Shown one piece after another: positions 26,084 through 35,775 of a stretch of DNA of 64,000 nucleotides. Origin of the DNA: Hyphomicrobiales bacterium (lineage in GTDB: Bacteria; Pseudomonadota; Alphaproteobacteria; Rhizobiales; Rhizobiaceae). The notes under the pieces were generated by a model. It had not been told where the DNA came from, made no database searches, and saw only the letters and a program-made list of their open reading frames with translations. Location of the stretch: positions 310,001-374,000 of the forward strand of contig UBTF01000012.1 of the NCBI GenBank assembly GCA_900468285.1, written 5' to 3'. Both the position numbers and the translations under genes were made by a program. Position 1 is the first letter of the stretch. Each line of letters begins with the position of its first letter.

Positions 26084-26350
26084 TCAGTGTGCGGTCATCC
26101 AGTCGCGGGCGGCGCGAAGTGCCGTTGCGAGGTCTGCCTTGGTCATGTTGCGGGCCAGATCGGCGCGCAGCGAGGCTGCCCGTTCCGAACCCTTGATAGC
26201 GGCGATGTTGAGCCATTTATGGGCAGCGATGAGGTCCACCGGGCAGCCGCGGCCTGTCGCATAGATCAGGCCGAGGTTGCAGAAGACGTCCGCGCGGCTT
26301 TGGCCACCGGCGACTGCCATTTCGATATCGCGAACTTCAAAGCGTGCCAT
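26084..26350 (-). CDS. Sel1-repeat-like small protein
   Basis: The 88-residue protein contains one clear Sel1-like unit: VFCNLGLIYATGRGCPVDLIAAHKWLNIAAIKGSERA (about 22-58). An amphipathic helix follows, with a second half-repeat (RADLARNMTKADLATALRAARDW). Sel1 repeats are helical protein-protein interaction modules. The protein has no signal peptide, so it is probably a cytoplasmic adaptor. Similar short single-repeat proteins occur across Rhizobiales. Function unknown. Confidence 0.8.
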   Translation of the reverse strand: MARFEVRDIEMAVAGGQSRADVFCNLGLIYATGRGCPVDLIAAHKWLNIAAIKGSERAASLRADLARNMTKADLATALRAARDWMTAH

Positions 26351-26858
26351 TTTTTTCTAATCCCTGTTTGCCCGTTAGCGTCGTGTCAGCGCCCCTCTTC
26401 GGAGGCTTTTTCGGTTCTGGCCTTGCCGTCTTCTGCGGCTTGTTCTGGCCTTTTCCGTCGGCAGATTTGCTCTGCTCTTTCGATGTCCCCACTATGCCAA
26501 ACGGGCTTCAACGGGCGCTTAAAATCCATGATTAATGGGAGCCAAACAAAGTCCAAACGATTGGTAAAGTTGGGTTTTTGTTAAATATCACAGCCCCCGG
26601 AAATTAAGGACTTTGCCGACAATTTTACGAAAAGTTTACGGATGGAATTCAACCCTTTCGTAACCACGTCTCAAACAGTCGTTTTTGCGATGATCGTTTT
26701 TACGAGGTCCGGACCGCGAAAAGCCGAGGTTTTTGCGAAGATCCATATTTCCTTTTACGTTCACGTAAACTATAAATTACGGCGTCCGCGTGAGGAGATG
26801 CGGATGCCAGATCTTGCGCGACGTGAAGGTTTGGCCACAGCAGGATTGGGAGGTCCCT
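26351..26858. other. 508-base intergenic region
   Basis: No convincing gene is seen between the Sel1 gene and the DUF2147 gene, which are divergent. The right half is AT-rich and contains several TTTACG elements, including the perfect palindrome at 26754-26769. A CCTC-TTCG-GAGG hairpin followed by CTTTTT lies at about 26393-26409. Confidence 0.5.
26754..26769. promoter_or_regulatory. Palindromic operator, LiuR/MerR-like, upstream of DUF2147 gene
   Basis: TTTACGT-TC-ACGTAAA is a perfect palindrome 89 bases before the DUF2147 start. Its 14-bp core matches the site upstream of the ETF-QO gene at 56476-56489. MerR-family regulators of branched-chain amino acid and acyl-CoA catabolism (LiuR type) are reported to bind TTACGTnnACGTAA-like sites; the assignment to that regulator is inference. 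Confidence 0.5.
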
Positions 26859-27197
26859 ATGAAGAGAATGACGATACTTGCCGCTGCCGCGTTTTTGATG
26901 GGCAGCAGTGCCTTTGCAGCGGAGGCTATCGAGGGCAACTGGAAAACGGCCAGCGGCGAGACCGCCGTGATCGCCCCATGCGGTTCAGCTTTCTGCGTAA
27001 CGCTGAAAACCGGCAAGCACGCCGGAAAACAGATTGGCAAGATGAGCGGCAAGGGCAACAGCTATTCCGGCGAGATTACCGATCCCGCCAATGACAAGAC
27101 CTATGCCGGCACCGGCACCGTTTCCGGTGGCTCGCTGAGCATGAAGGGCTGCGTGCTGAAAGTTCTGTGCAAGTCGCAGACGTGGTCGCGTCTGTAA
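26859..27197 (+). CDS. DUF2147 periplasmic protein
   Basis: From ATG 26859 (GGGAGG lies 5 bases upstream) the product is 112 residues with a signal peptide (MKRMTILAAAAFLMGSSAFA). The mature part begins AIEGNWKTASGETAVIAPCG and contains the DUF2147 lipocalin-like beta pattern with four cysteines (CGSAFC, KGCVLKVLCKSQTW). The C-terminal GCVLxxxCxSQTWxRL is typical. The family has no firm function. It is here preceded by a palindromic operator shared with ETF-QO. Confidence 0.88.
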   Translation: MKRMTILAAAAFLMGSSAFAAEAIEGNWKTASGETAVIAPCGSAFCVTLKTGKHAGKQIGKMSGKGNSYSGEITDPANDKTYAGTGTVSGGSLSMKGCVLKVLCKSQTWSRL

Positions 27198-27299
27198 TCG
27201 GTGGACGATGTGGACGGGGCGAGGCTTCGTCCACATCGTTTGAATGAGGCAGCAATGCCGTAAACACAATGAGCGATCTGGACGGTCTTCATATCCAAG

Positions 27300-27596
27300 A
27301 TGATGATAGCTTTAGAAATCCTCATCAAAGCGGCAGCACTCGGCTCGCTCTCCCTGTTGATCCTGCACCAGATCGCGACGCAGGTTAGAGAGTACTATTT
27401 CTATAAGCAGAACGGCTGGGATTTTTCTATCGACAGCAATTTGGACAGGCTGAAGATCGATGAGAAGATTACCGTCTACAACCTGAACCTGACCAACTGG
27501 GAGCGGTTTTATCTGTTTCGCCCGTTCTATATCTTTATCATGATTGTACTTTTGGGCTTCATGATCTGGGCATCGTTTCAAAACCTGCCGTCCTAG
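27300..27596 (+). CDS. Hypothetical membrane protein
   Basis: The 98-residue protein has an N-terminal hydrophobic helix (about 3-22; ALEILIKAAALGSLSLLI) and a C-terminal one (about 76-93; FYIFIMIVLLGFMIW). A soluble middle contains WDFSIDSNLDRLKIDEKITV. I do not recognise the family. No strong ribosome-binding site precedes the ATG. It lies between the DUF2147 gene and phoX with normal codon use. Confidence 0.55.
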   Translation: MMIALEILIKAAALGSLSLLILHQIATQVREYYFYKQNGWDFSIDSNLDRLKIDEKITVYNLNLTNWERFYLFRPFYIFIMIVLLGFMIWASFQNLPS

Positions 27597-27637
27597 CTGG
27601 TGCATGTACAACCCAAGGGTATATTCGCGTTATTTTT

Positions 27638-27655
27638 CCGTCATATCGATGTAAT
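27638..27655 (+). promoter_or_regulatory. Possible PhoB box upstream of phoX
   Basis: CCGTCAT-ATCG-ATGTAAT is two 7-bp direct repeats with a 4-base spacer, resembling the PhoB consensus CTGTCAT-N4-CTGTCAT (6 of 7 and 5 of 7). It is 60 bases before the phoX start. The match is moderate, but the gene is a classical phosphate-starvation target. Confidence 0.45.
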
Positions 27656-27715
27656 AAACTCTCTTTAGTTGCCCCGTCTGGAATTGTTCCAAACTGCAAG
27701 CCAACGGAGAGCGCC

Positions 27716-29623
27716 ATGACCAACATCGACACAAGCAAGCTAAGCTGGGATGAGTGGGACGAACTTCAGAACCCACCGCCTGCCGTTACCGATTTCGACC
27801 GCGTTGTTGAATCGGCTATTTCACGCCGCGGTTTTCTGGGCGGCATTCTGGCCTTTGGTTCTGCCGCTGCCGCTCTTGGCACGCTTGGCAATCTCGCCAG
27901 CTCCACCTCTGCCCAGGCACAGGAAGCCTCGCGTTTTCCGTTCAAGCCTGTAGCCGCTGCCACCGACAACACCATCCATGTGCCGGAAGGCTACAGCTGG
28001 AAGCCGCTTGCAAAATGGGGCCAGCCGCTGTTCCCCAACGTGCCGGATATCGATCCGGTCAAGGGTGTAAGCCTTGAAAACTCGGACAAGGTTTTTGGTG
28101 AAAACACCGATGGCATGGAGCTTTTCGTTGTTGGCAGCCACCAGCTGATCGCGGTCAACCACGAATATGTCAACAACGAAACCAACCTGCCCCATCGCGA
28201 AAAGGGAATGCCTGCCAATCTGGACGAAGTGAAGATCCTGCAGCATATGCAGGGTGTTACCGTCATGGAAGTGGCTGAAGGCAAGGACGGCTGGGAGATC
28301 GTCGTCGGCAGCCCGTTCAACCGCCGCATTCACCACAACACACCGATGAAGCTGTCCGGCCCTGCCGCCGGCTCCGAGCTCGTCCAGACAGCAGCCGACC
28401 AAAAGGGTATCGACTGTCTTGGCACCTTCAACAATTGCGGCGCGGGCCGCACACCGTGGGGCACCTACCTCACCTGCGAAGAAAACTTCAACGGCTACTT
28501 CGGCTCCACCGTGGCCGATTTCAAGATGCCCGACGACTACAAGCGTTACGGCATCGCCGCCGAGACCCGTTACGGCTATGAGAAGTTCGATGAGCGTTTC
28601 GACGTTTCCAAGAACCCGAACGAGCCGCGTCGCGCTGGTTATGTCGTGGAAATCGATCCGTCCAACGCATCGTCGACGCCAATCAAGCGTACCGCGCTTG
28701 GTCGCATCAAGCACGAGAACGCCGCCGTCGTCGTGGCGCGCGATGGCCGTGTCGTCGTTTACATGGGCGACGATGAGCGTGGCGAGTTCCTCTACAAGTT
28801 CGTATCCAACGGCATCTACGTGCCGGGTGGCGATACGTCGAAACTGCTGGACGAAGGCACGCTCTATGTCGCCAAGTTCAATGATGATGGCAATGGCGAA
28901 TGGGTGGCGCTGACGCCCGAATCCACCGGCATGAAGATGGATGAAATCTGCGTCTTTACCCGTCAGGCCGCTTCAAAGGTGGGCGCAACCACCATGGACC
29001 GTCCGGAATGGGTCGCCATCAACCCTGTCGCCATTGAAGCCTATTGCGCGCTGACCAACAACAGCAATCGCGGCGTTACCAAGGACGGCAAGTTGCGCGC
29101 CAATGGCGGCGGCGATGCCATGGCTCTCAACGCTGCCAACCCGCGCGAGAAGAACGAATACGGCCAGATCGTGCGCTGGTATCCCGCAAATGATGACCAT
29201 GCCGATGGCAAGTTCAAGTGGGACCTGTTCTGCATGGCCGGCAACCCGGATGTTCACAAGGATGCCTATGCGGGCTCGTCCAACATCAATTCCGGCAACA
29301 TGTTCAATTCACCCGACGGCATGATGTTCGATTCGACCGGCCTGCTCTGGATCCAGACAGATGGCGAAGACACCAATGAAGGCCAGTATGCAGGACAGGG
29401 CAACAACCAGATGCTGGCGGGCGACCCCGTCTCCGGTCGCATCGAGCGCTTCCTGACGGCACCGAAGGGCGCAGAAGTCACCGGCCAGACATGGTCTGCC
29501 GACAAGCGCACCCACTTCGTCGGCATCCAGCATCCCGACGCTCCCTTCCCGGATGGCGAAGGCAAGCTGCCGCGCTCGACTGTCGTCGCCATCAAGCGGA
29601 ACGACAACGCCATGATCGGCTGA
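27716..29623 (+). CDS. phoX: PhoX-family alkaline phosphatase (DUF839)
   Basis: PhoX is a calcium- and iron-dependent phosphatase exported folded to the periplasm under phosphate limitation. The 635-residue protein has a Tat signal with SRRGFLGG at 36-43 followed by a hydrophobic stretch and AQA. Core motifs seen include NHEYVNNE, GAGRTPWGTYLTCEENFNGY, GRIKHENAAVVVARDGRVVVY and MGDDERGEFLYKF. A tail segment reads MFDSTGLLWIQTDGEDTNEG. Length matches the family. GGAGAG precedes the ATG, a possible Pho box lies upstream and a perfect terminator follows, so it is monocistronic. Confidence 0.9.
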   Translation: MTNIDTSKLSWDEWDELQNPPPAVTDFDRVVESAISRRGFLGGILAFGSAAAALGTLGNLASSTSAQAQEASRFPFKPVAAATDNTIHVPEGYSWKPLAKWGQPLFPNVPDIDPVKGVSLENSDKVFGENTDGMELFVVGSHQLIAVNHEYVNNETNLPHREKGMPANLDEVKILQHMQGVTVMEVAEGKDGWEIVVGSPFNRRIHHNTPMKLSGPAAGSELVQTAADQKGIDCLGTFNNCGAGRTPWGTYLTCEENFNGYFGSTVADFKMPDDYKRYGIAAETRYGYEKFDERFDVSKNPNEPRRAGYVVEIDPSNASSTPIKRTALGRIKHENAAVVVARDGRVVVYMGDDERGEFLYKFVSNGIYVPGGDTSKLLDEGTLYVAKFNDDGNGEWVALTPESTGMKMDEICVFTRQAASKVGATTMDRPEWVAINPVAIEAYCALTNNSNRGVTKDGKLRANGGGDAMALNAANPREKNEYGQIVRWYPANDDHADGKFKWDLFCMAGNPDVHKDAYAGSSNINSGNMFNSPDGMMFDSTGLLWIQTDGEDTNEGQYAGQGNNQMLAGDPVSGRIERFLTAPKGAEVTGQTWSADKRTHFVGIQHPDAPFPDGEGKLPRSTVVAIKRNDNAMIG

Positions 29624-29642
29624 TCGGGCCTCTCAAAATCAG

Positions 29643-29674
29643 AAAAGGCGCCGTTTACGCGGCGCCTTTTTCAT
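29643..29674 (+). terminator. Intrinsic terminator after phoX
   Basis: AAAAGGCGCCG (29643-29653) pairs perfectly with CGGCGCCTTTT (29660-29670), loop TTTACG. Near-identical to the hairpin at 29857-29884. Confidence 0.9.
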
Positions 29675-29683
29675 ATTTGCATT

Positions 29684-29797
29684 CCGTCATTCCGGCCTTG
29701 AGCCGGAATCCAGCTGCGCCGCGTCTGCGGAGCAAAGAAGTTTTTTACGATCAGAGACCTGGTCGCACTGTATCCCGCATCCGGTGCGGGATGACGG
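29684..29797. repeat. Palindromic intergenic repeat element
   Basis: The element is bounded by CCGTCAT (29684-29690) and ATGACGG (29791-29797). It contains two terminal hairpins: TTCCGGC-cttga-GCCGGAA at the left and ATCCCGCA-tccgg-TGCGGGAT at the right. Such 110-base units with inverted GTCATTCC ends occur dispersed between genes in many alphaproteobacteria. It lies between two copies of the same terminator hairpin. Confidence 0.75.
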
Positions 29798-29856
29798 GGC
29801 AGTTGGAGAGCCTGTTTCACAACAGTCTTGGCCCAGGCAAATATGTTGGCAGTCTG

Positions 29857-29884
29857 AAGGCGCCGTTCACGCGGCGCCTTTTTT
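29857..29884 (+). terminator. Second copy of the phoX terminator
   Basis: AAGGCGCCG (29857-29865) / CGGCGCCTT (29872-29880), loop TTCACG, followed by TTTT. It has the same arms as the first phoX terminator, with one loop change. Confidence 0.85.
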
Positions 29885-29913
29885 GTGTCTGCTCAAAAAC
29901 CTTCAATGACCCT

Positions 29914-30150
29914 TCAGAGCCACTGCGTGCCGTCACCGGCCTGGCAGCCATAGGGCGGCAGGACATTGCCGAATGTCTGGTGAAGCTTGTCGCAACCCCA
30001 TTTGTTGATCGGGCCCGGCATACGGCTGTTCAGTTCGATGCCGACTTCATTATAGGGGCTGTCCGTGTTGGTGACGTAACCGTACCAGCGGTATCCGACG
30101 ATCACCACGACGAAGACCAGAATCATCGTCAGCACTTTTATGATTTTCAC
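29914..30150 (-). CDS. Small membrane-anchored conserved protein
   Basis: From the GTG at 30150 (AGGAA lies 6 bases upstream) the product is 78 residues. It has an N-terminal membrane anchor (MKIIKVLTMILVFVVVIVGY) and a periplasmic part with YGYVTNTDSPYNEVGIELN and NKWGCDKLHQTFGNVLPPYG, with two cysteines that could form a disulfide. The pattern looks conserved, but I do not know its family. A longer frame to 30207 lacks a ribosome-binding site. Confidence 0.65.
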   Translation of the reverse strand: MKIIKVLTMILVFVVVIVGYRWYGYVTNTDSPYNEVGIELNSRMPGPINKWGCDKLHQTFGNVLPPYGCQAGDGTQWL

Positions 30151-30287
30151 AGTATTTCCTAACGCATCACATGAATGTCCATCCGCGTCACGCCTCCCGC
30201 CGCGCATGAATGAAGGCCGCTTGGATGTCGGCCAGGAGAGTTCCTAGCCGTGAAAACACGTTTCAGCAACTCAAGCCCGTGCCTTGA

Positions 30288-31547
<1,260 letters not shown>

Positions 31548-31556
31548 CAGCTGAGA

Positions 31557-31596
31557 AAGCATCCGCCGCGTCACGCAAGGGATGAGGCGGATGCTT
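31557..31596 (+). terminator. Hairpin after the esterase gene
   Basis: AAGCATCCGCC (31557-31567) pairs perfectly with GGCGGATGCTT (31586-31596) across an 18-base loop, 10 bases after the stop. A-runs rather than T-runs follow, so termination efficiency is uncertain. Confidence 0.5.
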
Positions 31597-31823
31597 AAAA
31601 CAACGCATTGGTGGCCCGGCAGCATCACTGTGAGATTATTGTCGACAGAGTGGAACGAAAAACAGGTATAACGGCGTTCTGTCAAAAAGCGCGCGACTGG
31701 CCCTAACCATAGATTTGATCTGAAATTTGGATTTGAAAGCTGCGGTTCCTATTTTATAACTTCGGCCAATGTTTTCTTTCTTGGCAAGCTGCCGGATCGG
31801 CTATTTTATTAAGGTAATGACGA

Positions 31824-32801
31824 TTGCTCGACGCTCAAAATAATCCGCGATTCATTGCCGCTGCCCTTGCAGCCTCCGACGACTGCATCAAGGTTATCGG
31901 GCTCGACGGATCGTTGCAGTTCATGAACGAGGGTGGGCAGCGGGTCATGGAAGTGGACGACTTTTCCCGCTTTAAAGGTTGTCCGTGGCCCGACTTCTGG
32001 CAAGGCCAGGGCAACGCCGATGCCATAGCGGCGCTTGATGAGGCACGTGCAGGTCGCTCGGCACGTTTTACCGGCTTTGCCAATACCGCCAAGGGCAACA
32101 AGCGATATTGGGACGTGAAGGTCTCGCCGATTGTCAATGATGACGGCCGGATCGACAGCATCCTGTCGATTTCCAGAGACATTACCTCGCTCAAAGCTTT
32201 TGAAGACGAATAGATGCTGCTGCGCAATGAGCTTGCGCACAGAATCAAGAATATCCTGGCACTGGTGCAAGCCGTTGCTTCCCAGACGCTAAAGGATGGC
32301 GCGGATATGGCGGTTGCGAAACCGGCATTTCTCTCGCGTCTGGCCGCACTCAGCCGCGGCCATGACATTCTCATCAACTCACAGCACAATTCGACCCAAC
32401 TCAGAGAACTCGCGGTGGCTGTCGCAGCAGAACAGGCAGCCGGACGCGTTGTCTTCGACGGGCCAGACATAAACCTGTCTGCCAAATGCGCGCTTGCCTT
32501 GACCCTGGCGTTTCATGAACTGGCGACAAACGCGTTAAAATATGGGGCTCTTTCCAACGACAAAGGGATGGTTTCCCTCTCCTGGAAAATCCGCTCGGAG
32601 TGGGCGCAGCCCACACTCGATCTCGTCTGGGCAGAAAGCGGAGGGCCGAATGTTAGCCTGCCTTCAAGACGTGGCTTCGGCTCTCGAATGATCGAAAAAG
32701 CCTTGTCCTCCTATGTTGGCGGAACAAGCCGTGTCGATTTCAACCCCGACGGGCTGGTGTTTTCCCTGTCAGTGCCGACATCAAACCTGGCGGAATTTTG
32801 A
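31824..32801 (+). pseudogene. PAS-HWE histidine kinase interrupted by an in-frame amber codon
   Basis: A PAS domain (31824-32210, 129 residues; KVIGLDGSLQFMNEGGQRVM, VSPIVNDDGRIDSILSISRD) ends at TAG 32211-32213. The same frame then continues without a gap from ATG 32214 for 195 residues as an HWE kinase core: LLRNELAHRIKNILALV (phospho-His), FHELATNALKYGALS and LVWAESGGP. Intact relatives join the two as ...E-Q-x-LLRNELAHR, so a CAG to TAG change is the simplest explanation. Alternatives are a sequencing error, or two separately translated proteins, since the ATG after the stop could restart translation. The PAS start is a TTG preceded by AAGG. Confidence 0.75.
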
Positions 32802-32944
32802 CGACACTTATTCTTCCGTTGGCCAACGTCTACCCGTTAACCTCCCTGAACCTCACATGAACCCGTCCCTCAGGGTTGGTTCAGTCCAATCGTGGCAGTG
32901 TGGTGTCCAGATTAAGGGACACATCAACGCAGCGGGGAATGGAC

Positions 32945-33115
32945 ATGGCAATCATGATACGTCGTTTCAGCATCATCGTGCTTCTGATGGCGATCTTCGC
33001 CATGTCTTTTGCAGCATTGGTGGTCAATCCCAACCGCAGTTTCCAGCGCATTAACGTCGGTGCTGCCTATACCTGCCAGCAAGGCTTTTCGAATGGCTGC
33101 CACGTGATGCTGTAG
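32945..33115 (+). CDS. Small membrane/secreted protein
   Basis: From ATG 32945 (GGGGA about 6 bases upstream) the product is 56 residues. It has one hydrophobic segment (IIVLLMAIFAMSFAALVV), then NPNRSFQRINVGAAYTC and QQGFSNGCHVML. The two cysteines after the helix suggest a periplasmic disulfide. An in-frame ATG 6 bases earlier is also possible. I do not recognise the family. Confidence 0.5.
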   Translation: MAIMIRRFSIIVLLMAIFAMSFAALVVNPNRSFQRINVGAAYTCQQGFSNGCHVML

Positions 33116-33209
33116 GCGAACAGCGCCGAGGTAGGATCAGCGCTGCAAGTTTTTCAAACGCTCATATTTCTGTCGCTTGCCTGTCGAAAATGGCTCTCTA
33201 TAATAGGCC

Positions 33210-34715
33210 ATGACAATAGCAAAGCACACGATTCCGCCCCTCGCCTTCATCACGCCCGAGCCATTCGCGCCACGGACCTTCATGGATCCGAAAGAGGCCG
33301 TGAGTGCATTGACGGCGCTTTATGAACGCAACACGAATTTCCTCATCAAGTCCTTTACTGATCTGGCGCAGGGAACACCCATTTCCGGTCGTTACCGCGC
33401 CTGTTATCCTCAGGTCAGCATCGAGACGTCGAGCTTCGGCCATGTCGACTCGCGCCTGTCCTACGGCCATGTCACATCGCCCGGCATCTATACGACAACG
33501 GTCACACGGCCCCAACTGTTCAAGCACTATCTGACAGAGCAGCTCGGTCTGCTCATGAAGAACCACAATGTCCACGTGACCGTATCGGAATCGGCAACGC
33601 CCATTCCTCTGCATTTCGCCTTTGGCGAAGGCGCGTATGTGGAAGCGGCGGCGGCCGCCGCCATGACGGATGTGCCGCTGCGCGATCTGTTCGATACGCC
33701 TGACCTTAACAATACGGACGATCTTATCGCCAATGGCGAATATGATCAGGTGCCCGGAGAGCCCGCGCCTCTGGCACCCTTTACCGCGCAGCGTATCGAC
33801 TACTCGCTGGCGCGCCTCAGCCATTATACGGCCACCAGCGCCAACCATTTCCAGAATTTCGTGCTGTTTACGAACTACCAGTTCTACATCGATGAATTTG
33901 CGGCCTGGGCGCGCAAGATGATGGCGGATGGCGGAGAGGGATACACGGAGTTCGTGGAGCCGGGAAATATCGTCACGCTGGCCGGGTCCGACAGACCTGA
34001 AACGGACATGACCCTGGGCCGTATGCCGCAAATGCCTGCCTACCACCTGAAGAAAAAGGGTCATGCGGGCATCACCTTGGTCAATATCGGCGTAGGCCCT
34101 TCCAACGCCAAGACGATTACCGACCACATTGCGGTTCTTCGCCCTCATGCATGGTTGATGGTGGGCCACTGCGCCGGTCTGCGCAACAGCCAGCGGCTGG
34201 GCGATTATGTTCTGGCGCACGCCTATATGCGGGAAGACCATGTTCTGGATGACGATCTGCCCGTCTGGGTGCCGATCCCGGCTCTGGCAGAAGTCCAGAT
34301 GGCGCTCGAAGGCGCTGTCGCGGAAGTCACGGGCTATGAAGGCTTCGAGCTGAAGCGCATCATGCGCACCGGCACCGTCGCCACCATTGATAACCGCAAC
34401 TGGGAGCTTCGCGACCAAGCGGGACCGGTCAAGCGGCTGTCACAGGCTCGTGCCATCGCGCTCGATATGGAATCGGCAACCATCGCGGCCAACGGCTTCC
34501 GCTTCCGCGTGCCTTACGGCACCCTGCTCTGCGTGTCGGACAAGCCGCTGCATGGCGAACTTAAACTGCCGGGCATGGCGACAGAGTTCTATCGCACCCA
34601 GGTGGCCCAGCATCTTCAGATCGGCATCCGTGCCGTTCAGAAGCTGGCGGCCATGCAGAAGGAAACGCTGCATTCCCGCAAGCTGCGCAGCTTCTACGAA
34701 ACGGCCTTCCAATAG
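33210..34715 (+). CDS. amn: AMP nucleosidase
   Basis: Amn hydrolyses AMP to adenine and ribose 5-phosphate, controlling adenylate pools. The 501-residue protein has the N-terminal bacterial AMP nucleosidase domain (about 20-190; RYRACYPQVSIETSSFGHVDSRLSYG). A C-terminal nucleoside phosphorylase fold contains HAWLMVGHCAGLRNSQRLGDYV, ALDMESATIAANGFRFRVPYG and LCVSDKPLHGELKLPG. Length matches the family. A short ribosome-binding region precedes the ATG, and it is transcribed alone. Confidence 0.95.
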   Translation: MTIAKHTIPPLAFITPEPFAPRTFMDPKEAVSALTALYERNTNFLIKSFTDLAQGTPISGRYRACYPQVSIETSSFGHVDSRLSYGHVTSPGIYTTTVTRPQLFKHYLTEQLGLLMKNHNVHVTVSESATPIPLHFAFGEGAYVEAAAAAAMTDVPLRDLFDTPDLNNTDDLIANGEYDQVPGEPAPLAPFTAQRIDYSLARLSHYTATSANHFQNFVLFTNYQFYIDEFAAWARKMMADGGEGYTEFVEPGNIVTLAGSDRPETDMTLGRMPQMPAYHLKKKGHAGITLVNIGVGPSNAKTITDHIAVLRPHAWLMVGHCAGLRNSQRLGDYVLAHAYMREDHVLDDDLPVWVPIPALAEVQMALEGAVAEVTGYEGFELKRIMRTGTVATIDNRNWELRDQAGPVKRLSQARAIALDMESATIAANGFRFRVPYGTLLCVSDKPLHGELKLPGMATEFYRTQVAQHLQIGIRAVQKLAAMQKETLHSRKLRSFYETAFQ

Positions 34716-34730
34716 TACGTCACCATGGCG

Positions 34731-35681
34731 CTATTTGCGCACAGGCACGAATAGCGCCATGGCGGTTCCTATCAGGGACGAGACGATGACAAGCAGGTGG
34801 ACGTTGACCGCCGCCTGCCCCAGCGATGACAATGCGGCTTGATCCGCCGCCGCACCAAAGCCGACGGCGCCTGCCGTGATGCCAGCAGGATAGGTTCCGA
34901 CGCCTCCCGGCGCGTGGATCGGCAGGACGGATGACAATTCCCCGACCAAGGCACCACCAAAGCCCGCAGGCAGGTCGATACCAGCCATCAGCACCAGCAC
35001 CCAGGCCAGAACGGCAATCTTGACGAACCAGTTGATGATGGTCACGCCCCAGGCGCGAGCAAAGGCGCTGATATCCAGCGGCAAACCGGCTTGCACCTCA
35101 TGGATGATGCTCTTTGCCTTGGCGGGCGCCATTCGTTCAGCGAGGCGAAAGACCGGATGTCTTGCGGCAAAGGCAAACACCGGCAGAAGCAGGAATGAAA
35201 GCCACAGCAGCCACATGACGACTGCACTCTTTTCCAGCACCAGTCCAAGCCCGGCTGCAGCCAGCAGGGCGTGAAGATCAAACAGCCGCATGACGAGCAA
35301 GGCGGAAGTGCCGCGCGCAAGGCGAACGTCGAATTCCTTCTTCATCAACAGTGGAAAGCTGGTTTCGCCAGAGCGGAAGGGCAGCATGACGTTGAGCAGG
35401 TTGTGGATCTGCACCACCCGGAACAACGGCATGAAGTGGCCGCGCGTTTCGCGTGGGAAATAGTCGTAAATCCGCCAGGTTCTCAGCACGTAGGTGCCTA
35501 AAAGCAGCATGACTGCGGCCGCCATGGCCTTGAGGCCCGCTCCTTCCCAAACCGCAAGCACCGAGCCCCAGCCCCAGACAGCCTGAATGAAAATGGCGTA
35601 GGCAAACAGAATAAATCCGGTAAAGACAGTCATTCTGTTGCGCGAAAGCCACGAAGCGGCAGTGACATCGGGTCCGTTCAT
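34731..35681 (-). CDS. Flippase-like integral membrane protein (LPG synthase TM-domain family)
   Basis: The 316-residue protein has about eight membrane helices (for example VFTGFILFAYAIFIQAVWGW, AMAAAVMLLLGTYVL, VVMWLLWLSFLLLPVFAF, LAWVLVLMAGI). The ending is typical of the family: APGGVGTYPAGITAGAVGFG. The R-W-R-I and FRSGETSFPLLMKK segments match the AglD/MprF-type flippase-like fold. The start is uncertain; ATG 35711 would add 10 residues and neither has a strong ribosome-binding site. It is divergent from a GT2/GT83 pair, which suggests a role in handling a polyprenyl-linked sugar or lipid. That link is inference. Confidence 0.75.
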   Translation of the reverse strand: MNGPDVTAASWLSRNRMTVFTGFILFAYAIFIQAVWGWGSVLAVWEGAGLKAMAAAVMLLLGTYVLRTWRIYDYFPRETRGHFMPLFRVVQIHNLLNVMLPFRSGETSFPLLMKKEFDVRLARGTSALLVMRLFDLHALLAAAGLGLVLEKSAVVMWLLWLSFLLLPVFAFAARHPVFRLAERMAPAKAKSIIHEVQAGLPLDISAFARAWGVTIINWFVKIAVLAWVLVLMAGIDLPAGFGGALVGELSSVLPIHAPGGVGTYPAGITAGAVGFGAAADQAALSSLGQAAVNVHLLVIVSSLIGTAMALFVPVRK

Positions 35682-35775
35682 GTGGCTCAGTTGCCTCGTC
35701 TGGACAAACATAGCCCCGGGGTCTATCCGGGCTTGCTTGCATATATATCTGCCGTCTTCTTAGGAGAAAGCGCCT

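Noticed and set aside
33198..34418. A 406-codon minus-strand frame opposite amn
   Set aside because: It is a shadow of AMP nucleosidase with no supporting start signal or domain.
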